Assembly: GCA_036346225.1 (NCBI GenBank)
Contig: JARFIW010000108.1
Span: forward strand, 1,736,001-1,800,000
Direction of reading: 5' to 3'
DNA: 64,000 nucleotides
Source of the DNA: Platerodrilus igneus
Taxonomy: Eukaryota > Arthropoda > Insecta > Coleoptera > Lycidae
The translations under genes and the position numbers were made by a program. How positions within the stretch are numbered: the stretch's first letter is position 1; each line of letters begins with the position of its first letter. Positions 22,926-34,899 of the stretch are shown one piece after another. Below the pieces are notes generated by a model. That model ran no database searches and was not told the DNA's origin. It worked only from the letters and a program-made list of their open reading frames with translations.

Positions 22926-23885
22926 AATTAAAGCCGCGTATTATCCCAATAAGCCGTGTTTTTCCAGTTTTATTTCCTTAACAACGGTATTACTTTGAGT
23001 TCTGGTCATTAGTGAAACGAAATTAATATTCACTTGCTTTTCAATCTACACAGAGAAAACACGTGTAGAAGGGTTGGTTCTTTCCGTTTTTCTGTATGAA
23101 AAGTTCGCGCACGCCTTACAGCGTGGTGCGTATTTATGGGTTTTATAAAATTCTACTTTTTGACGACAATAAATTAATTTTATTTATAATTACTATAGCT
23201 TTTTCCGGTGGCCCTTAAAACCACAATGAATGGTCGCCCCTTGTTGTGATGGGAGGACCACCACAAGGCGGGATCACGCGCACCTCTATTTCGCACCGTT
23301 TCTACAGACAGTTTAAACCAACCCGACAGTGGTGTGTCGTGGGGGAGTGTTTATACACTAATTTTCTTATATGGGTGCCCGGTAGTTGTTGGAAACAACA
23401 TATGTACACGGGTCTACGGATGCGTCACCTTGTTGGTGGTAAAATGACTGGTTGTTTGTATGTGCGAGGATATTATAATGTTTACTGATTTCTTTATTAG
23501 AATAATTTTATGTATAAAATTCCGTTCTTACAATGCTGATTTCGAGCAGTGGTTTTTAGGGGGTGACCTAAAAACTGCAGCTCGCCATGTTAAAAATGAT
23601 TCTTTTTTTTGTTCGTAAATATGTATATTGTGTACCTACGAATTGTTCATTTTTGGTACTATTGTGTTTTGTATTTATTTTTGTTTTTTTTTTAAATTAA
23701 AGGTTTTTTTAGTTTGTAAATGTTTGATTGTGCGTGAGTGAGTATATTTTTATTTTAGGCCTCCCTTAAATCTTTTTTTGTAGGTATAATACCCCGCCCA
23801 CTCGCCGATTGAGCCCGGTTAATTTCTTCTTTTTCATCCTCGTTTTTATTTTCTTTTTTTACACTACGTCGCTGAACGTAGCAAA
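22925..23885. repeat. Large repeated block, copy 2 (uninterrupted)
   Basis: This is the contiguous version of 15449-18052 and reads straight through the point where copy 1 holds the Crypton. It has about 90-95 percent identity by eye with small indels. It contains no protein frame. Confidence 0.88.
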
Positions 23886-23907
23886 TGTCAAGGCTTTCAT
23901 TTTCATC

Positions 23908-24840
23908 ATGGTAAAGTTCACAAAATAAGCAACGTTTGGAAATTATTAAATATTAGGACTGAAATTCTGAGTCGATGTTTGCAAATTTACAGCGCTTACT
24001 CGTCTTGGATCGTAATAATCGTCCCATCAGAGAGCTTGTGCGTGCTATAGTGGATATATTTTTGTCAACATATTTATTATTGAACGATTCTATCCTAGTA
24101 AGGCAACGAACCGGTCGATGTACCAAAAGTATCGCACGTAAGTGCTTCAGTTCAAAATGGGCCAAATTAGTCAATTCCATGCCGTTCATAAGAATTGGAA
24201 CCACCTCAGTCCACATCGTGGAAATTTTGCGTAAAGATCTTTGCTTTTGGCCTTACAAGATGAAATTAACTAAAGAACTGAAACCTCTTGAAGCGCCAAA
24301 ACTTCTTCGATTGAGCTCTGCAAAATTTGAAGAAAATCCTGCATTTTATCAGCGATGAAACTCATTCTTGGCGTAATGGATTTTCAACAAAATATGGGTT
24401 ATTGGAGAGCGATACACCCACATATGGTTAAAGAAACTCGTTGCATCTACAAAAGGTGGCTGTGTGGTTAGGACTTCATGCGGAGGTGTGATTGCATCGT
24501 ATTCTTTCATGGATGAAAATGATCGCCATGTTACGGTCAGTGAAGTTCGGTATTGTGGATTGTTGCAAGACTATCTTTCGCTAGAATTAGATATACTTGA
24601 CATCAAAGAAATGTGGTTCCAACACGATGGCGCCATATGCCACACATCTGGTCCAACAATATATCCATTCAAGGAAAGGTTCGGTAATCGAGTAATCTGA
24701 AGAAATGGTCTGGTCAAATAGCCCCCTCGCCGTTGGATTTGTTTGTATAGGGTCACGTAAAGTCGTTGGTTTATGTCAACAAACCACCATCGGAGTTCAG
24801 GAACAATATCGTATTATAGCCCCGCCGCGCCGGTACGCAA
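23908..24840 (+). pseudogene. mariner-like transposase (copy 2), frame-broken
   Basis: Starts ATGGTAAAGTTCACAAAATA. The N-terminus shows DRNNRPIRELVRAIVDIF. The middle is in shifted frames with ENPAFYQR followed by a stop. The catalytic region shows YSFMDENDRHVTVSEVRY, MWFQHDGAICHTS (second catalytic Asp in QHDGA) and, out of frame, a PSPLDLF-type third motif and KSLVYVNKPP. It is a full-length but decayed Tc1/mariner superfamily transposase, probably the same family as 21726-21990 and related to 29734-30726. It would have excised and reinserted its element; several stops and frame shifts abolish this. Confidence 0.75.
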
Positions 24841-25590
24841 GCCACTATATCAGTTGGTAGCAATGTTAGATAATGTAAAAATTGACGCGCAAATTAAAGA
24901 TGACGTCACGCAATTATATAAAATTACTTCATCACATAAAAAGAAACGGAAAGGCTACTCACATAATTTGCAGGGCTTCTTGCAGAATTACTCCATGATG
25001 TCGGTGGCTTCGCTAGTCTTTTGGGCGTCGGCTGCTTCGCTAATTTTTCTCGGGCGTGGTAATTCTTGCTGGGCCCGGTTGAAACTAAATTCAAATTGTC
25101 TTCTTCCTATATGTAGACAAATAAGGTAAGGAAGGCAGGTAAAGGCACGATAATTTGGAGTCACAGGAAACCTACATATCAAAAAAGACACGATACAATA
25201 CCAACCAACTACACCTGTTCACGTCTCGAAGGCTAGTCTAGTCACGTATGCCGGAAATCACCCTCCTTCCTTCTCGGCACACCGCGTCAGCGCAATCTCC
25301 CGCAACGCACTATCTAAAGTGACGGAAATATGCACACGTCCTCTTAAATTTATGGCGCGAAATTCTTGCAAATTAAAACTTAATTGAGAATGTTTAGTGC
25401 CGAATTTTTCGGCACGTAACAATCGAATGGGAAATTGCCAACGTTCCAGTTGATATGTGTGGAAAAGTGATGGAAAATTAACTTCAAAAAATCGGTCGAT
25501 GCCATGGTGCTCGCATTGGCCATATAAATGAAATCGAAAACTTGTGTGATACAACTAAACTACATTTCGGCCGGATATCTCAAATGTTCT
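24841..25590. other. No recognisable feature
   Basis: Frames of up to 118 codons occur (24773-25129, 25258-25554), but none shows a domain. I see nothing supportable here. Confidence 0.4.
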
Positions 25591-26155
25591 TTGATTTATT
25601 TAAATACAAAATTGTGGTCCTTATTGAAAAACTCCATAGATAGGCGTGCAAATGCATCGGATGCTGTTTGTCACTAACATAAAATTTGATAGGCTGCTTC
25701 TCTCCGAAAGTTGAGAGACCTAAGAAACATATATCGAGCACCAGTTTCGGAAAAATATCTAGATGCCAATTTCTGGAATTGCATCTGATGGGAACTGTAG
25801 GGAGCTGCATTAGCGGAGTATCGGCTCTTAAAACTCAAAAGCTATTACATGTATCTTGTCGGAGGTAGAAACGCGTACCGCTTACGTGAACAATTTTCGA
25901 GTATCGTATCGAGTGTCAACTAGGAGAAAACGAATATTTCCGATATATTTTTCTGGTGAAGTTTGTAAAAAGGCGTGTGAAGTGATCGGATGCCATTGCT
26001 CAATAACATAAAATCTGATAAGGCTGCTTCTCTCCTAAAGGTGAAATCTGATAAACTTATATCAAGCACCAGTTTTGGGAGAATATCTGGACACGAATTT
26101 CTGAAACTGCATCGGACGGGAACGGTGCAAAGCTACGTTACCGGAATCTTCGTTG
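25591..26155 (+). repeat. Second satellite family, two further monomers
   Basis: Two units of about 320 bp carry GCATCGGATGC(T/C), ACATAAAAT(T/C)TGATA, CTGCTTCTCTCC, ATCTAGATGCCAATTTCTGG and TTTCCGATATATTTTTCTGG. They match the long monomer form at 21991-22480 and end near 26150, where the R2-like remnant begins. Confidence 0.75.
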
Positions 26156-26164
26156 CCTGTTGAG

Positions 26165-27029
26165 CTAGGGCTTTAACCACTTCCTTAGGAAACGCTCCTT
26201 TCGTTCTTATCACAAATGGAAGGGCTTCTTCCATAGATGTTTTTAATTCCAACAGGAGAAACGATAATCAGTTTGCTATATTTAGTGATTTTAGTGTTTC
26301 GTCCTTGAGCTAGGGAATCATCGTCTTTGTGGCGGACTATTACATCGACTACAAAGATTCCTTTCTGGTTTTGTACAACGAGATAAGGCGTACTCAAGCG
26401 CATCCGAATCGTAGGTTTCCTCGCCAACAATTCCGCTGTCTCCTGCTTTGTTAGTTCACATACAACGAGGTCGCAAATTTCGTTGCAGCGGTGGACTTTT
26501 TTACTGTTGGTAGTGTGCGCTGTTCCAGGTTGTGTCCCAGTGTCTCTGGTTGGTAGTCACACCTGGGACAAGCGAGGTTCGGCTGTGGGATCGCTTTTAT
26601 TCATGGTCACCCTATGTGCGCATAAATTATTCCTTAATTTAGGCGTCGTTATTTCTCTGAATGGTTTTAGTAGCGTATAATACAAAACCATGCATTAGCA
26701 ATATATCATCGGCGAGCGCAGCGACCGATTTGCTTTGAGAACCCTGAGCGGTGTATTTCGCAGGGTTATCTTTATTGACCCGTCCTTTCTGTTTCTGAGA
26801 CGCGAAGTAAGAGTCTGCATGCAGAGGACATCCTCAATCTGGTTCTAATTTTGGTCCGCCCTTAGGGTATCGTATCTGGATCGTCGCACTGTCTTCAACG
26901 TGCGAGAGAAAACAATCGTTTCTAACTTTAGAAACCCTAATCCCCAGTCTTTTTTGCCACAGTATAGCAGTCCGATCGTGGTTTGCTGTGGCAAATGGTA
27001 TATGCCTAGTTGAACTATTTGCAGTTCCT
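26165..27029 (-). pseudogene. R2-like LINE, C-terminal zinc finger and restriction-like endonuclease
   Basis: Read on the minus strand, the upstream part shows ILWQKRLGIRV, then LACPRCDYQPETLGHNLEQ, which resembles the C-terminal CCHC finger of R2-clade elements. It then shows CNEICDLVV and FVVDVIVRHKDDDSLAQG with NTKITKYSKL. The VVDV..R and K.KY pattern matches the PD-(D/E)xK endonuclease that nicks the target in R2/NeSL-type elements. In PTIRMRLSTPYLVV the expected PD of the core reads PY, so a catalytic residue seems lost. Frame shifts separate the finger from the nuclease. The RT part continues at 27355-28050 beyond an inserted SINE. Confidence 0.75.
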
Positions 27030-27354
27030 GGTCTATTGATTAAAGGCGGCTCCGTCGCGTAGCTCGTATGCATGTGACTACTACGCCCAAGGTCCCGGGT
27101 TTGAATCTCGACACGGTCCGTTTGAAAAATGTTAGGCGAGCATTTTTCACAAAAATACGCCCTCGTTCGGATGAGAGGTAAAATGTAGGTCCCGTGTGTG
27201 AGTGTTGTCACGCACGTTAGAGATCTCTACCTTGCTTGGAAGAGCAAGGATTCGGCAAAATTACAAATTATTTAGGTAAAAAAAAACTCGCTTCCTGGCC
27301 AATGTAGTACTTTTGGGTGGAGCATTGGAAAATTACATGTGGGGTCTATTCATT
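27030..27354 (+). mobile_element. SINE copy 3 with 12-bp target duplication
   Basis: The SINE at 27045-27342 is full length, from the GGCGGCTCCG head with B-box CCCGGGTTTGAATCTCG to the CACATG-like tail TTACATGTGG. It is flanked by GGTCTATTGATT (27030-27041) and GGTCTATTCATT (27343-27354), one mismatch apart. It interrupts the minus-strand R2-like LINE. Confidence 0.9.
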
Positions 27355-28050
27355 GTATATATGTCAGTGGTGGCACAGCTACTACTTACTGATACAGGTA
27401 TTGGAGAGTAGGTAGGTGGACATTAGATCTACCTTTTGGCGTAGCTTAAGAGCTAGTCGCTTTACCCACGCTCGCAATGCAGCAAGGTCAGTCTGCATGC
27501 TTCCTATGTTTATCCTCGCCCAAGGAAATATTTTAGCACCAAAGTAGGTCGCATTAGATCTCGGATCCCTGAACGGCATCGCATCTTCATTGTCCATTTT
27601 CAATCCGAGGTCAGTCAGGTACCAGGAGTCTTAGTTGGTACTAGTGCTGTTTTGGGCTGATATTGTTCCTAGGGATCTGCTACGTCTTTTTGTTCTGATT
27701 ATCATCGTACGATACTGTACCTGCAACATCGTCCGCAAATACCAGAGAGGAAACGTGTGTACGGGTTGCTGCTTATCCAGTTCTAGCAGCAAAGGCCCAA
27801 TTACTGTGCCGAATAGGAATAGCGGTAGAGAATCGCCTTGCATCTTCTTCCCCTGAAGGACGAGATCGATCTTGTGATCTCGAATTTTGATTTCTGTGTG
27901 TACATGATGATATCCATGTGCACCATGCGTACCACCTGCCGTGGAAGACTTTGCTCTGCGTCCCCAATTGCAGGGGCAACCATGAGCTATGCTCGAGATC
28001 GAAACCAATGCCACACGCGTTATAGTAATGCTTCTCTTCACTGCAGCTAA
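27355..28050 (-). pseudogene. R2-like LINE reverse transcriptase remnant
   Basis: The minus strand shows IRDHKIDLVLQGKKMQGDSL with PLFLFGTVIGPLL (RT motif B), then in a shifted frame VFADDVAG (motif C, FADD), then YFGAKIFPWARINIGSMQTD with LRQKVDLMSTYLL (thumb). The order and wording match R2/NeSL-type LINEs. Motif A is not recognisable. At least two frame shifts and several stops are present. It is the upstream half of the same element as 26165-27029. Confidence 0.75.
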
Positions 28051-28500
28051 TAATCGGAACTGTTGCGTTTGACTTGGCTAGTCACAGCACCTTTGCCGTT
28101 ACTTGCGATCGTTTTTGATCTCCTAGTGGCAGTTCACCCAATATTTGTGGAACTTTGCATCTACTGTAGGGATGTTTAGCATAGTTTTCTAAAGCATTAG
28201 ATGATTTAGATACCAACTGACCAAATAACCTAGTAATATTAGACGTCGTGTTTATTCTGAACCCACGCCGTCTGCAGCGAAGGTGGTTTTGGCTCGTTCA
28301 GTGTTTCTGTCCAAAATTCGATTATAGCTAGATCAATAGATGTATTTGCTCTCATGCAAACCATGGTGTTTTGGGTATTCGACTGCGCTAATACTGACAG
28401 GAACTTGTTCATTTTGTTGGGTCACATCCGTGCTGGTTATTTTTTTGAAGTGTTATAAACGTCATTTTAGAACAACTTCTTAGAGCAAACAAAGAAAAAG
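28051..28500. other. No recognisable feature
   Basis: No supported gene or repeat in this stretch. Confidence 0.4.
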
Positions 28501-28620
28501 TTGGAAAAGGACCCTTGAGAAAATTACTAACTACTGTGAAGAGTGGAAAATTAAACTAAACACATGCAAAACAAAAGTAGTCCAATTATTGTCACTAAAA
28601 TTTTTTAAATGGCTGTTCGT
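28501..28620 (+). pseudogene. Short LINE RT fragment
   Basis: One open frame reads TLEKITNYCEEWKIKLNTCK followed by TKVVQLL. It resembles the stretch after the catalytic Asp pair in Jockey/CR1-type LINE reverse transcriptases (a helix, W.I..N..K). Only about 30 residues are recognisable. Confidence 0.5.
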
Positions 28621-29116
28621 CAAATTAGTACGAAGTTGGCTAACTTTCTCAAACCCTAAGGTCGGTTAATATATTGACCGAATCGTTAGCACGTGCAATG
28701 GTGGTGAATTGCAACCTTACTTTGCATAACAGAACTCCATAAAATGTTTACCATTGAAACCTAAATTTATATTCCATTATGTAACACTTTACATTTTAAT
28801 ATGAGAAAACTAACTACACATTGTTATTAAATTGTACTTTTTTGTTATTTCAACGGTAATTCGACTTTGTTTTATTAAGCTATTAATTTTAAGGTTACGC
28901 TCTTGTGAACTGGGTACTTTAACTATCACGATAATAGCGAGTGATGTTTCCAACTTTAAGTAATGACACTGTGTCTTAATATTAACTCCGCTAGGATCAT
29001 TCAAACTTCAGCACTGACCACGTGTCGAAAGGATGAAGAAAATTGGAACCTTTTCCGTTCTGTTTAAAACTTCATGACCTAATTTTTCGCTCCAAAAACG
29101 TTAGTACATAGACAAA
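28621..29116. other. No recognisable feature
   Basis: AT-rich sequence with no supported gene or repeat. Confidence 0.4.
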
Positions 29117-29602
29117 ATCAACCATTTTTTTTAATGTGTTTTCCTATGAGAAAATCTAAGACTCATTTTGCAAAGTTTTGTACCCTTCAAAGTCATTCAT
29201 TCATGGATAACATGACGTCATCTATTACTTTCACTTTTACTTTTTCTTGGAATAATTACTGTTTTCATAGGAGAAGTGCAACTGCGGGTTCAAAGTATGG
29301 ATGTCAGCTCGTTTAAGATCTTTACTCTACTTGGAGAGGTTCTCAATTTTAGGAAGTGCAAAACCATACGTGATTTTGCACTTATAAAAATTGAGAACCT
29401 CTCTAAACAGGGTCAGGATCTTAAATGAGCTAACACTTACACTCATAACTTACACTTGTACCTCTTATGTGAAAGAGGGTAGTTATTCCATGAAAAAGAA
29501 TTGATGATGTTGTGTGAGCCATGAACGAATGACCTTGAAGAGTAGAAAAATGAATCTTAGAATTCCTTATGGGAAATACATGTAAAAATGGTCGATTTTA
29601 AC
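29117..29602. repeat. Long imperfect palindrome, ~245-bp arms, 10-bp loop
   Basis: The inner arms are strongest: GAGAGGTTCTCAATTTT and AGTGCAAAA at the left pair with TTTTGCACTT and AAAATTGAGAACCTCTC at the right, around CCATACGTGA (29364-29373). Outward, AGCTCGTTTAAGATC pairs with GATCTTAAATGAGCT, TTCATTCATGG pairs with CCATGAACGAA, and AATCAACCATTTTT pairs with AAAAATGGTCGATT. Arm identity falls outward. No protein frame runs through it. It may be a foldback element or an inverted duplication. Confidence 0.88.
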
Positions 29603-29733
29603 CTCCTACGAAGGTAATGCTTATAAAGGGTCTTCCAATAGGGACTTCCAAACTTTGACAATTGGTGGCGGTCATATTGTTGAACATCTGTCAATGTGGC
29701 TGTCATTTATTCAGTCTGTTTCGCCAAATCACC

Positions 29734-30726
29734 ATGGATAGATATAGCGTTCAACAACAGGTGCAAATGATAAAATTGTTTTTATCAAAGTGGGTGTTCT
29801 GTTCGGGCAACGTTCCGCGCGTTTCGCCCATTTTACGGTCGCCATAATCGTCCTATCGAAAGCACTATTCATAGTGTGGTTGATAAATTTAAGTCCACTG
29901 GTTCAGTAAATAATCAACCAACACCCGTACGACAACGACAAGCAAGATCTGCCGAAAACATCGCCGCTGTCCGTGAAAATGTGCAGGAAAATCCGAAGCA
30001 GTTGATTTCGCGTCGCCCGCAAGAACTAGGCCTTTCGCAGATCACAACTTTGGTCTGCGCTCGTATACAAAATTCAACTTACCCAGGAGCTAAAGGTAAA
30101 CGACCATAGACAACGACTTGTGTTCGCTGAATGGGCTCTGGACCAGTTGGAAACCGACCCCAATTTTTATCAAAAAATCATCTTCAGCGATGAGGCCCAT
30201 TTCGGGATGAATGGGTACGTCAACAAACAAAATTGTCGAATTTGGACGATACCAATCTACAGGAGATTCTAGAGCGTCCAGCTCTCCGAAAAAGTCACTG
30301 TTGGTGTGGATTTTGGTCTGGCGGCCTCATCGGTTCTTATTTCTTTCAGAACAACGTTGGCCAGCCTATCACCGTCAACGGCGAGCGCTATAAATCGATG
30401 ATTACCAACTTCTTTTGGCCTAAATTGGATAATATGGACACTAACGGCATGTGGTTTCAACAGGACGGCGCTACGTGCCACACGGCTCATGCCACATTGG
30501 ACATTGTGCACGGCGATATGAGGGCAAGATCATCTCACGTGAAGGTGATATAAACTGGCCACCGAGATCGTGCGAATTGACCCCGTTAGCATTTTGCTGG
30601 TGGGGTTTTCTTAAGTCGCAGGTCTATGCAAATAAGCCACAAACCACAGCGGCCTTCAAAGACAACATGACTCATGCTATCGGTCAAATTCAGTCTGATT
30701 TATGCGCGAGAGTCATGGAAAATTAG
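29734..30726 (+). pseudogene. Tc1/mariner-superfamily transposase, inactive
   Basis: The start MDRYSVQQQVQMIKLF opens the DNA-binding region. After a frame break come TIHSVVDKFKSTGSVNNQPT and SRRPQELGLSQ, then the catalytic domain with FSDEAHFGMNGYVNKQNCRI (first Asp) and MWFQQDGATCHTAHAT (second Asp). The third acidic position, normally Asp in an LTPLD run, reads LTPLAFCWWGF, so it is Ala. The end is INWPPRSCEL..., QVYANKPQTT and CARVMEN. At least three frame shifts are present. About 330 codons is the normal length. It is related to but distinct from 23908-24840. Confidence 0.85.
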
Positions 30727-30849
30727 ACATTTCGGATGCGTGCAACTCGGCGAAGTTGCGGCGGACATTTGCAGGATGTTATATTCCATACATAGTAAGC
30801 AAATGGGGTTGCTAGAACCTGAATAGAGTCTGCCTTAAAAAAAAATTTG

Positions 30850-31110
30850 AAACTGCCTTTGAATACTCGGGGTGTATAGAATGTGTTACACGTCACTTTT
30901 ACGTTTGCCCCTATTTTTTGTAGTAAGCTCCTAATGGTTACCAGAATTGGCCCAGTTTTTCACAATAGTCTGAAATTCTGAAACTTTCAGACACCCGGAG
31001 TGAATATACTTTAAATGTCACCTTTGTGTTTGTTTTTATTTTCGTAATAAGTGAATGGGGTAAAAGTTTCTTAACGGTAACCAAAAGACTCAATAGCTTT
31101 CTCAATTGCG
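30850..31110 (+). repeat. Degenerate ~140-bp tandem duplication
   Basis: AC(T/A)C(G/C)GG(G/A)GTGNATA at about 30863 and 30993 is followed in both by ACNTCAC(C/T)TTT and later by GTAATAAGTGAATGGGG or GTAGTAAG. Two diverged copies are visible. There is no gene. Confidence 0.5.
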
Positions 31111-31266
31111 TCACATATCTTCCCTCACTGTCATTTGAGTTCTTTCTCTATTTTATTCTACCAAGAAAGTCTTTATCTTCCATATTGATGGATTTAATTG
31201 GGAATTGTGACACATGCCATACGCATTTAGGCCTCCTTGTGGGCCCATTGTGCTGCGTTTCTTGCC

Positions 31267-32695
31267 CTAAGTTGGTCCTTCAATACTCAACCACCCGACC
31301 TTACAGGTGAATTTGAGGATGTCGGACCAGGTGGTGTCTTGAATTCCGGTTTTCTCAGGCCAAACATTCCCCAGCATGGATCCTCTAAGTCGGGCGAGTG
31401 CCGGGCAGATGCAGAGAATGTCCTCCTCCGTCTCATCCTCCTGTTGACAGCTGCGACAGGTGGGGTCGTCTGACAGACCCATCCTGTGCAGATGCTTCCT
31501 TAGTATGCAATGCCCGGACAGTATACCCACTAGTAGCCGTAGTTTCAGTGTCGGCAAGCATTTGACAATTTTGGTCATGGGGTCCCTTATAAACATTTTT
31601 GCCTGTCGCCAACTTGTTGTACAAGCCCACCTGTCCTTGTAACGGCGGTGGGTTATTTGCCTTATCATGGAGAACATTACCGATGACGCAATAGCAACCG
31701 ATGGCTCAGGGCCGACAGAGCCGCTCCTTGCCTCGCCAAAAAATCTGCCTGTTTGTTGCCATGAACTTCTGAATCAACACACCAACTCAAGGGCATTAGT
31801 ATTAGAAGCAAGCTTGAGAATGCTATGGCATTGGTAAATCACCCCCGAGAGAAGCTTCTGCTTATTTAAGCTCAAAAGAGCTGCTCTGCTATCGCTCAGA
31901 ATACGTATAGCTTTATTTTAGGATCTGCCTTCCAGTATGGTGTTAGCACCATGCATGATGGCTATGATCTCCGATTGGAAGACAGTTACCAGCCTGCCTA
32001 GCGTAACACTTTCATAAAGGTCTAAGTCATCGGAGAATATGCCTGCCCCAGTACCTTTATTTGTTTTAGAGCCATCTGTGTAGATGGAGATATCTGATAA
32101 GGCGGCGTCCTCAGTGTTCAGACAAACCCTGAAGCGATCGCATCAACCACTCCTCCCAAGAGAGGCGTGTTTCGCAGCGCCTCTCTTAGTATGTTGTGAT
32201 GTTTACCACCGCCTCCCATATCGATCCATAGACCTTTGAACTTATTGCCGTTCTCAAAGCCATCTCCTCCACAAGTAGGTCCAGCGGAGTGAAGCCTATG
32301 ATAGCTTCTAAGGCTACAGTAGGTGTAGATCGCATTGCGCCCGTGATATCTAGACAGGCCAATCTTTGGATATAAGTAAGCTCTATGACTGCATGGGTCA
32401 GTCTGGACCTGAGCCACCGGATTACAGCGCCATAGCAGAGTATCGGCCTTACTATCGTGGTGTATAGCAACAGAACAGCCTGTGGTGAAAGACCCCAAAG
32501 TTTACATATGGCACGCTTGCATTGCCAGAACACTTGGTTGGCTTTGGTAGTTTTTGCGTGTAAGTGTTTGGCCGAATTCAGCTTCTTGTCAAGTATGATG
32601 CCCGGTTCCTTGACCTTTTCTGATAGGGGCAGAGAAATTTGGAAAAGCATTGGCAAGCTGGTTACCATCAGCTTCCTTTTATTGGTAAACAGCAC
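31267..32695 (-). pseudogene. RT thumb, RNase H and C-terminal zinc segment of LINE X copy A
   Basis: The frame 32695-32186 shows KLWGLSPQAVLLLYTTIVRP, CYGAVIRWLRSRLTHAVIE and GAMRSTPTVALEAIIGFTPL, the RT thumb/connection. RNase H follows at about 32160-31700 in broken frames with stops. 31677-31267 shows MGLSDDPTCRSCQQEDE and EEDILCICPALARLRGSM, a C..C..H/C zinc-like segment typical of these elements. A stop at GWLSIEGPT is close to the native end. The 3' untranslated stretch is only about 80 bases. Confidence 0.8.
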
Positions 32696-32886
32696 CAGCT
32701 CCGTTTTATTGGGGTTGATGGTTAGAGAGTTCTCGGAGCATCATAGCTCCGTGGTTCTTAGTGCTGCTTGCATCAAATTACAAGCACTTGTTCAAATTTG
32801 CCGTCTACTAAAATAGATATGACGTCCGCATCACCTATCGTGTAGAAACCTGCTTCATTAAGGCGTTGGAAAAGGCTGTCAACTAC

Positions 32887-33512
32887 TATGTTCCATAGTT
32901 TGTTTGTTTGTTCGTTCATTGTTTGACACTATGCCTAGGCAAAAGCCTATCCTAGTGAATCAATGCATAAATTCTTATTTACAAAATAATAAAATCATAT
33001 ACTAGTTTACAATATATACAATTTTCCGATGTAAGTCGGTCTTGCTGATGGAAATTTTGCCCTTATCACGGTTTGATCTGTGGTGTAGCTGGTGGTGGAG
33101 AATCTGTAGTATAGTATAATGTTGTGGGGGGTGGGGATGGTGATTAGAATTTTGTTATGGAAATTGTTAAATGGGGGGATAGTTTGTTACTAGGAAATTT
33201 ATACTGGGTAGTGGGGCAAAAGATCTAGTGCGATCGCCTTTTTTAAGTGGGTTTGGTGGAGGACGGAGTTGGGGTATAAGTATATTAGGTGGTGGGGGTT
33301 TCAGGAATATTTTCATTAGAGCAGTAAGGAGAGGAGATTAATTAGAAGGAATGTATTTTCTGTCGGAATTTGCCGTGGTCTATCAGGAATTGAATTGCGG
33401 ATCGATTGAAGTAGATATGGTCGGGAATGTCCGTTATTTTCGGAAAAATGTCGTATGTGTGTCGGCCGGTGGTGTCGCTGTGCCATTGGTTTTGCCATGT
33501 GTATGTTCTATA
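32887..33512 (-). mobile_element. LINE Y insertion in X copy A, with target duplication
   Basis: TATGTTCCATA (32887-32897) and TATGTTCTATA (33502-33512) bracket a 5'-truncated LINE piece. On the minus strand it begins with a coding tail, continues with a 3' untranslated region and ends in a tail of ACAAACAA-type repeats (GAACGAACAAACAAACAAAC in sense) abutting the first duplication. The same piece sits at the same base in copies B and C. Confidence 0.85.
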
Positions 33513-34899
33513 GTAGCCGTGACAGCACGCCCCCTGGGAGCAGCCTTTAGCTACCGCTCTAATTACTGAGGTTTCTCCAACATTAATGTGTACCCGTCGA
33601 CATCGCAAAATCTGCATAGCTAGCTGCCGAAGGATGTCCTCAACTCCATGTGCCCGTAGAGTTCTGTCAATGCTTGCGAAGGTGGTTTCGCTAAACCCAC
33701 CCTCAATATCAACAAATGTGCATAAAGCGGATATGTTGTTGTTAAGGATTTTTTCAATCCGCCCTACAACACAGCGTGGACGACAGACTCCGTGGATTTT
33801 CCTGGTTTGGGTGAAGTGGATAAGAAAGCATTATTTTCTCCCTCATATCATTGTCGCACAGTCTCTACAAGGTCTTTAGTAAGACTGATCGGTCTATAGG
33901 AGTTAGCCTGTGATTAATCCCTCCGGCCTGATTCAGGAATGAAGACAACTCTAACCTCTCTCCAACTGCTGAGGATGTATTTAAAAGCAATACAGCCCCT
34001 AAAAAGTACCACGAGGAATTGTGCCAACCTCTCCATACCCCACCTTAGTAGGGCGGGAAAAATGCCATCCATTTCAGGGGACTTAAACGGTTTGAGAGTT
34101 GAGATGGCCGATTTAATTTTTTTTCATCCATTACCCGGTTTTAAACCTCCCGGTCGGCCTCATTAGTGGGCGAGCTGGGTTGATCTACCCCGTATGAGGC
34201 AAGTTGTGATATACTATCTGAAAGTTGGTGTCCATGAATAACTCAACTGTTTCTGTCTCGTTGGTGGTGTACCTACCATCCACACGTTTCAGGCAGCGTG
34301 GTTGATGGCGAGGATTTTTGGACAAAATCCTATTAATGCGAGAGATTACATTGGCAGACTCAACTGAGTTACAGAAGGTCTTTCAAGAGTCTCTCTGTTG
34401 TCTTCTAATTACCGTTTTATATAGTCGCTGGTGACTTTTATAAGCCTCCCAGTCAGTCCTGCTTTTGGTGTTTTTTGCCTTATTGAACAGTTTTCCTAGT
34501 GTCCTTTGCAGTTTCTATAGCTCCTCGCCCCACCATGGGGTAATAGAACGAGTAGAATCTGTCCTGACCGGGCATGCCAGTTCGAAGGACTCTACGATGG
34601 AGTTCTGAAGAAAGACCGAGTATCTCTGTAGCTCTTCTATTATTTTTGGGTTGTCGATCTCTCGTAATGCCAAAAGTAGTTCCTCCAAGCTATCTAAATA
34701 GACGGACCTGTTGGTAGCTTGTGGATTCCTATATTCTTTACAGACAACTTCTACTGCCTTTATTTTAAAACTTGACAATTTGTGATCTGACAATGTTGCT
34801 TTAGGCGTCAACTGCCAGTTCAAGATATGTCTTGAAATGCCTGCCGATGCCAGGGTTAAGTGGATGAGAGCGAGATGTCACAAACGTGGGTTCGCTGCC

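Noticed and set aside
27635..28050. Plus-strand frames of 68-73 codons
   Set aside because: Shadows of the minus-strand R2-like RT remnant.
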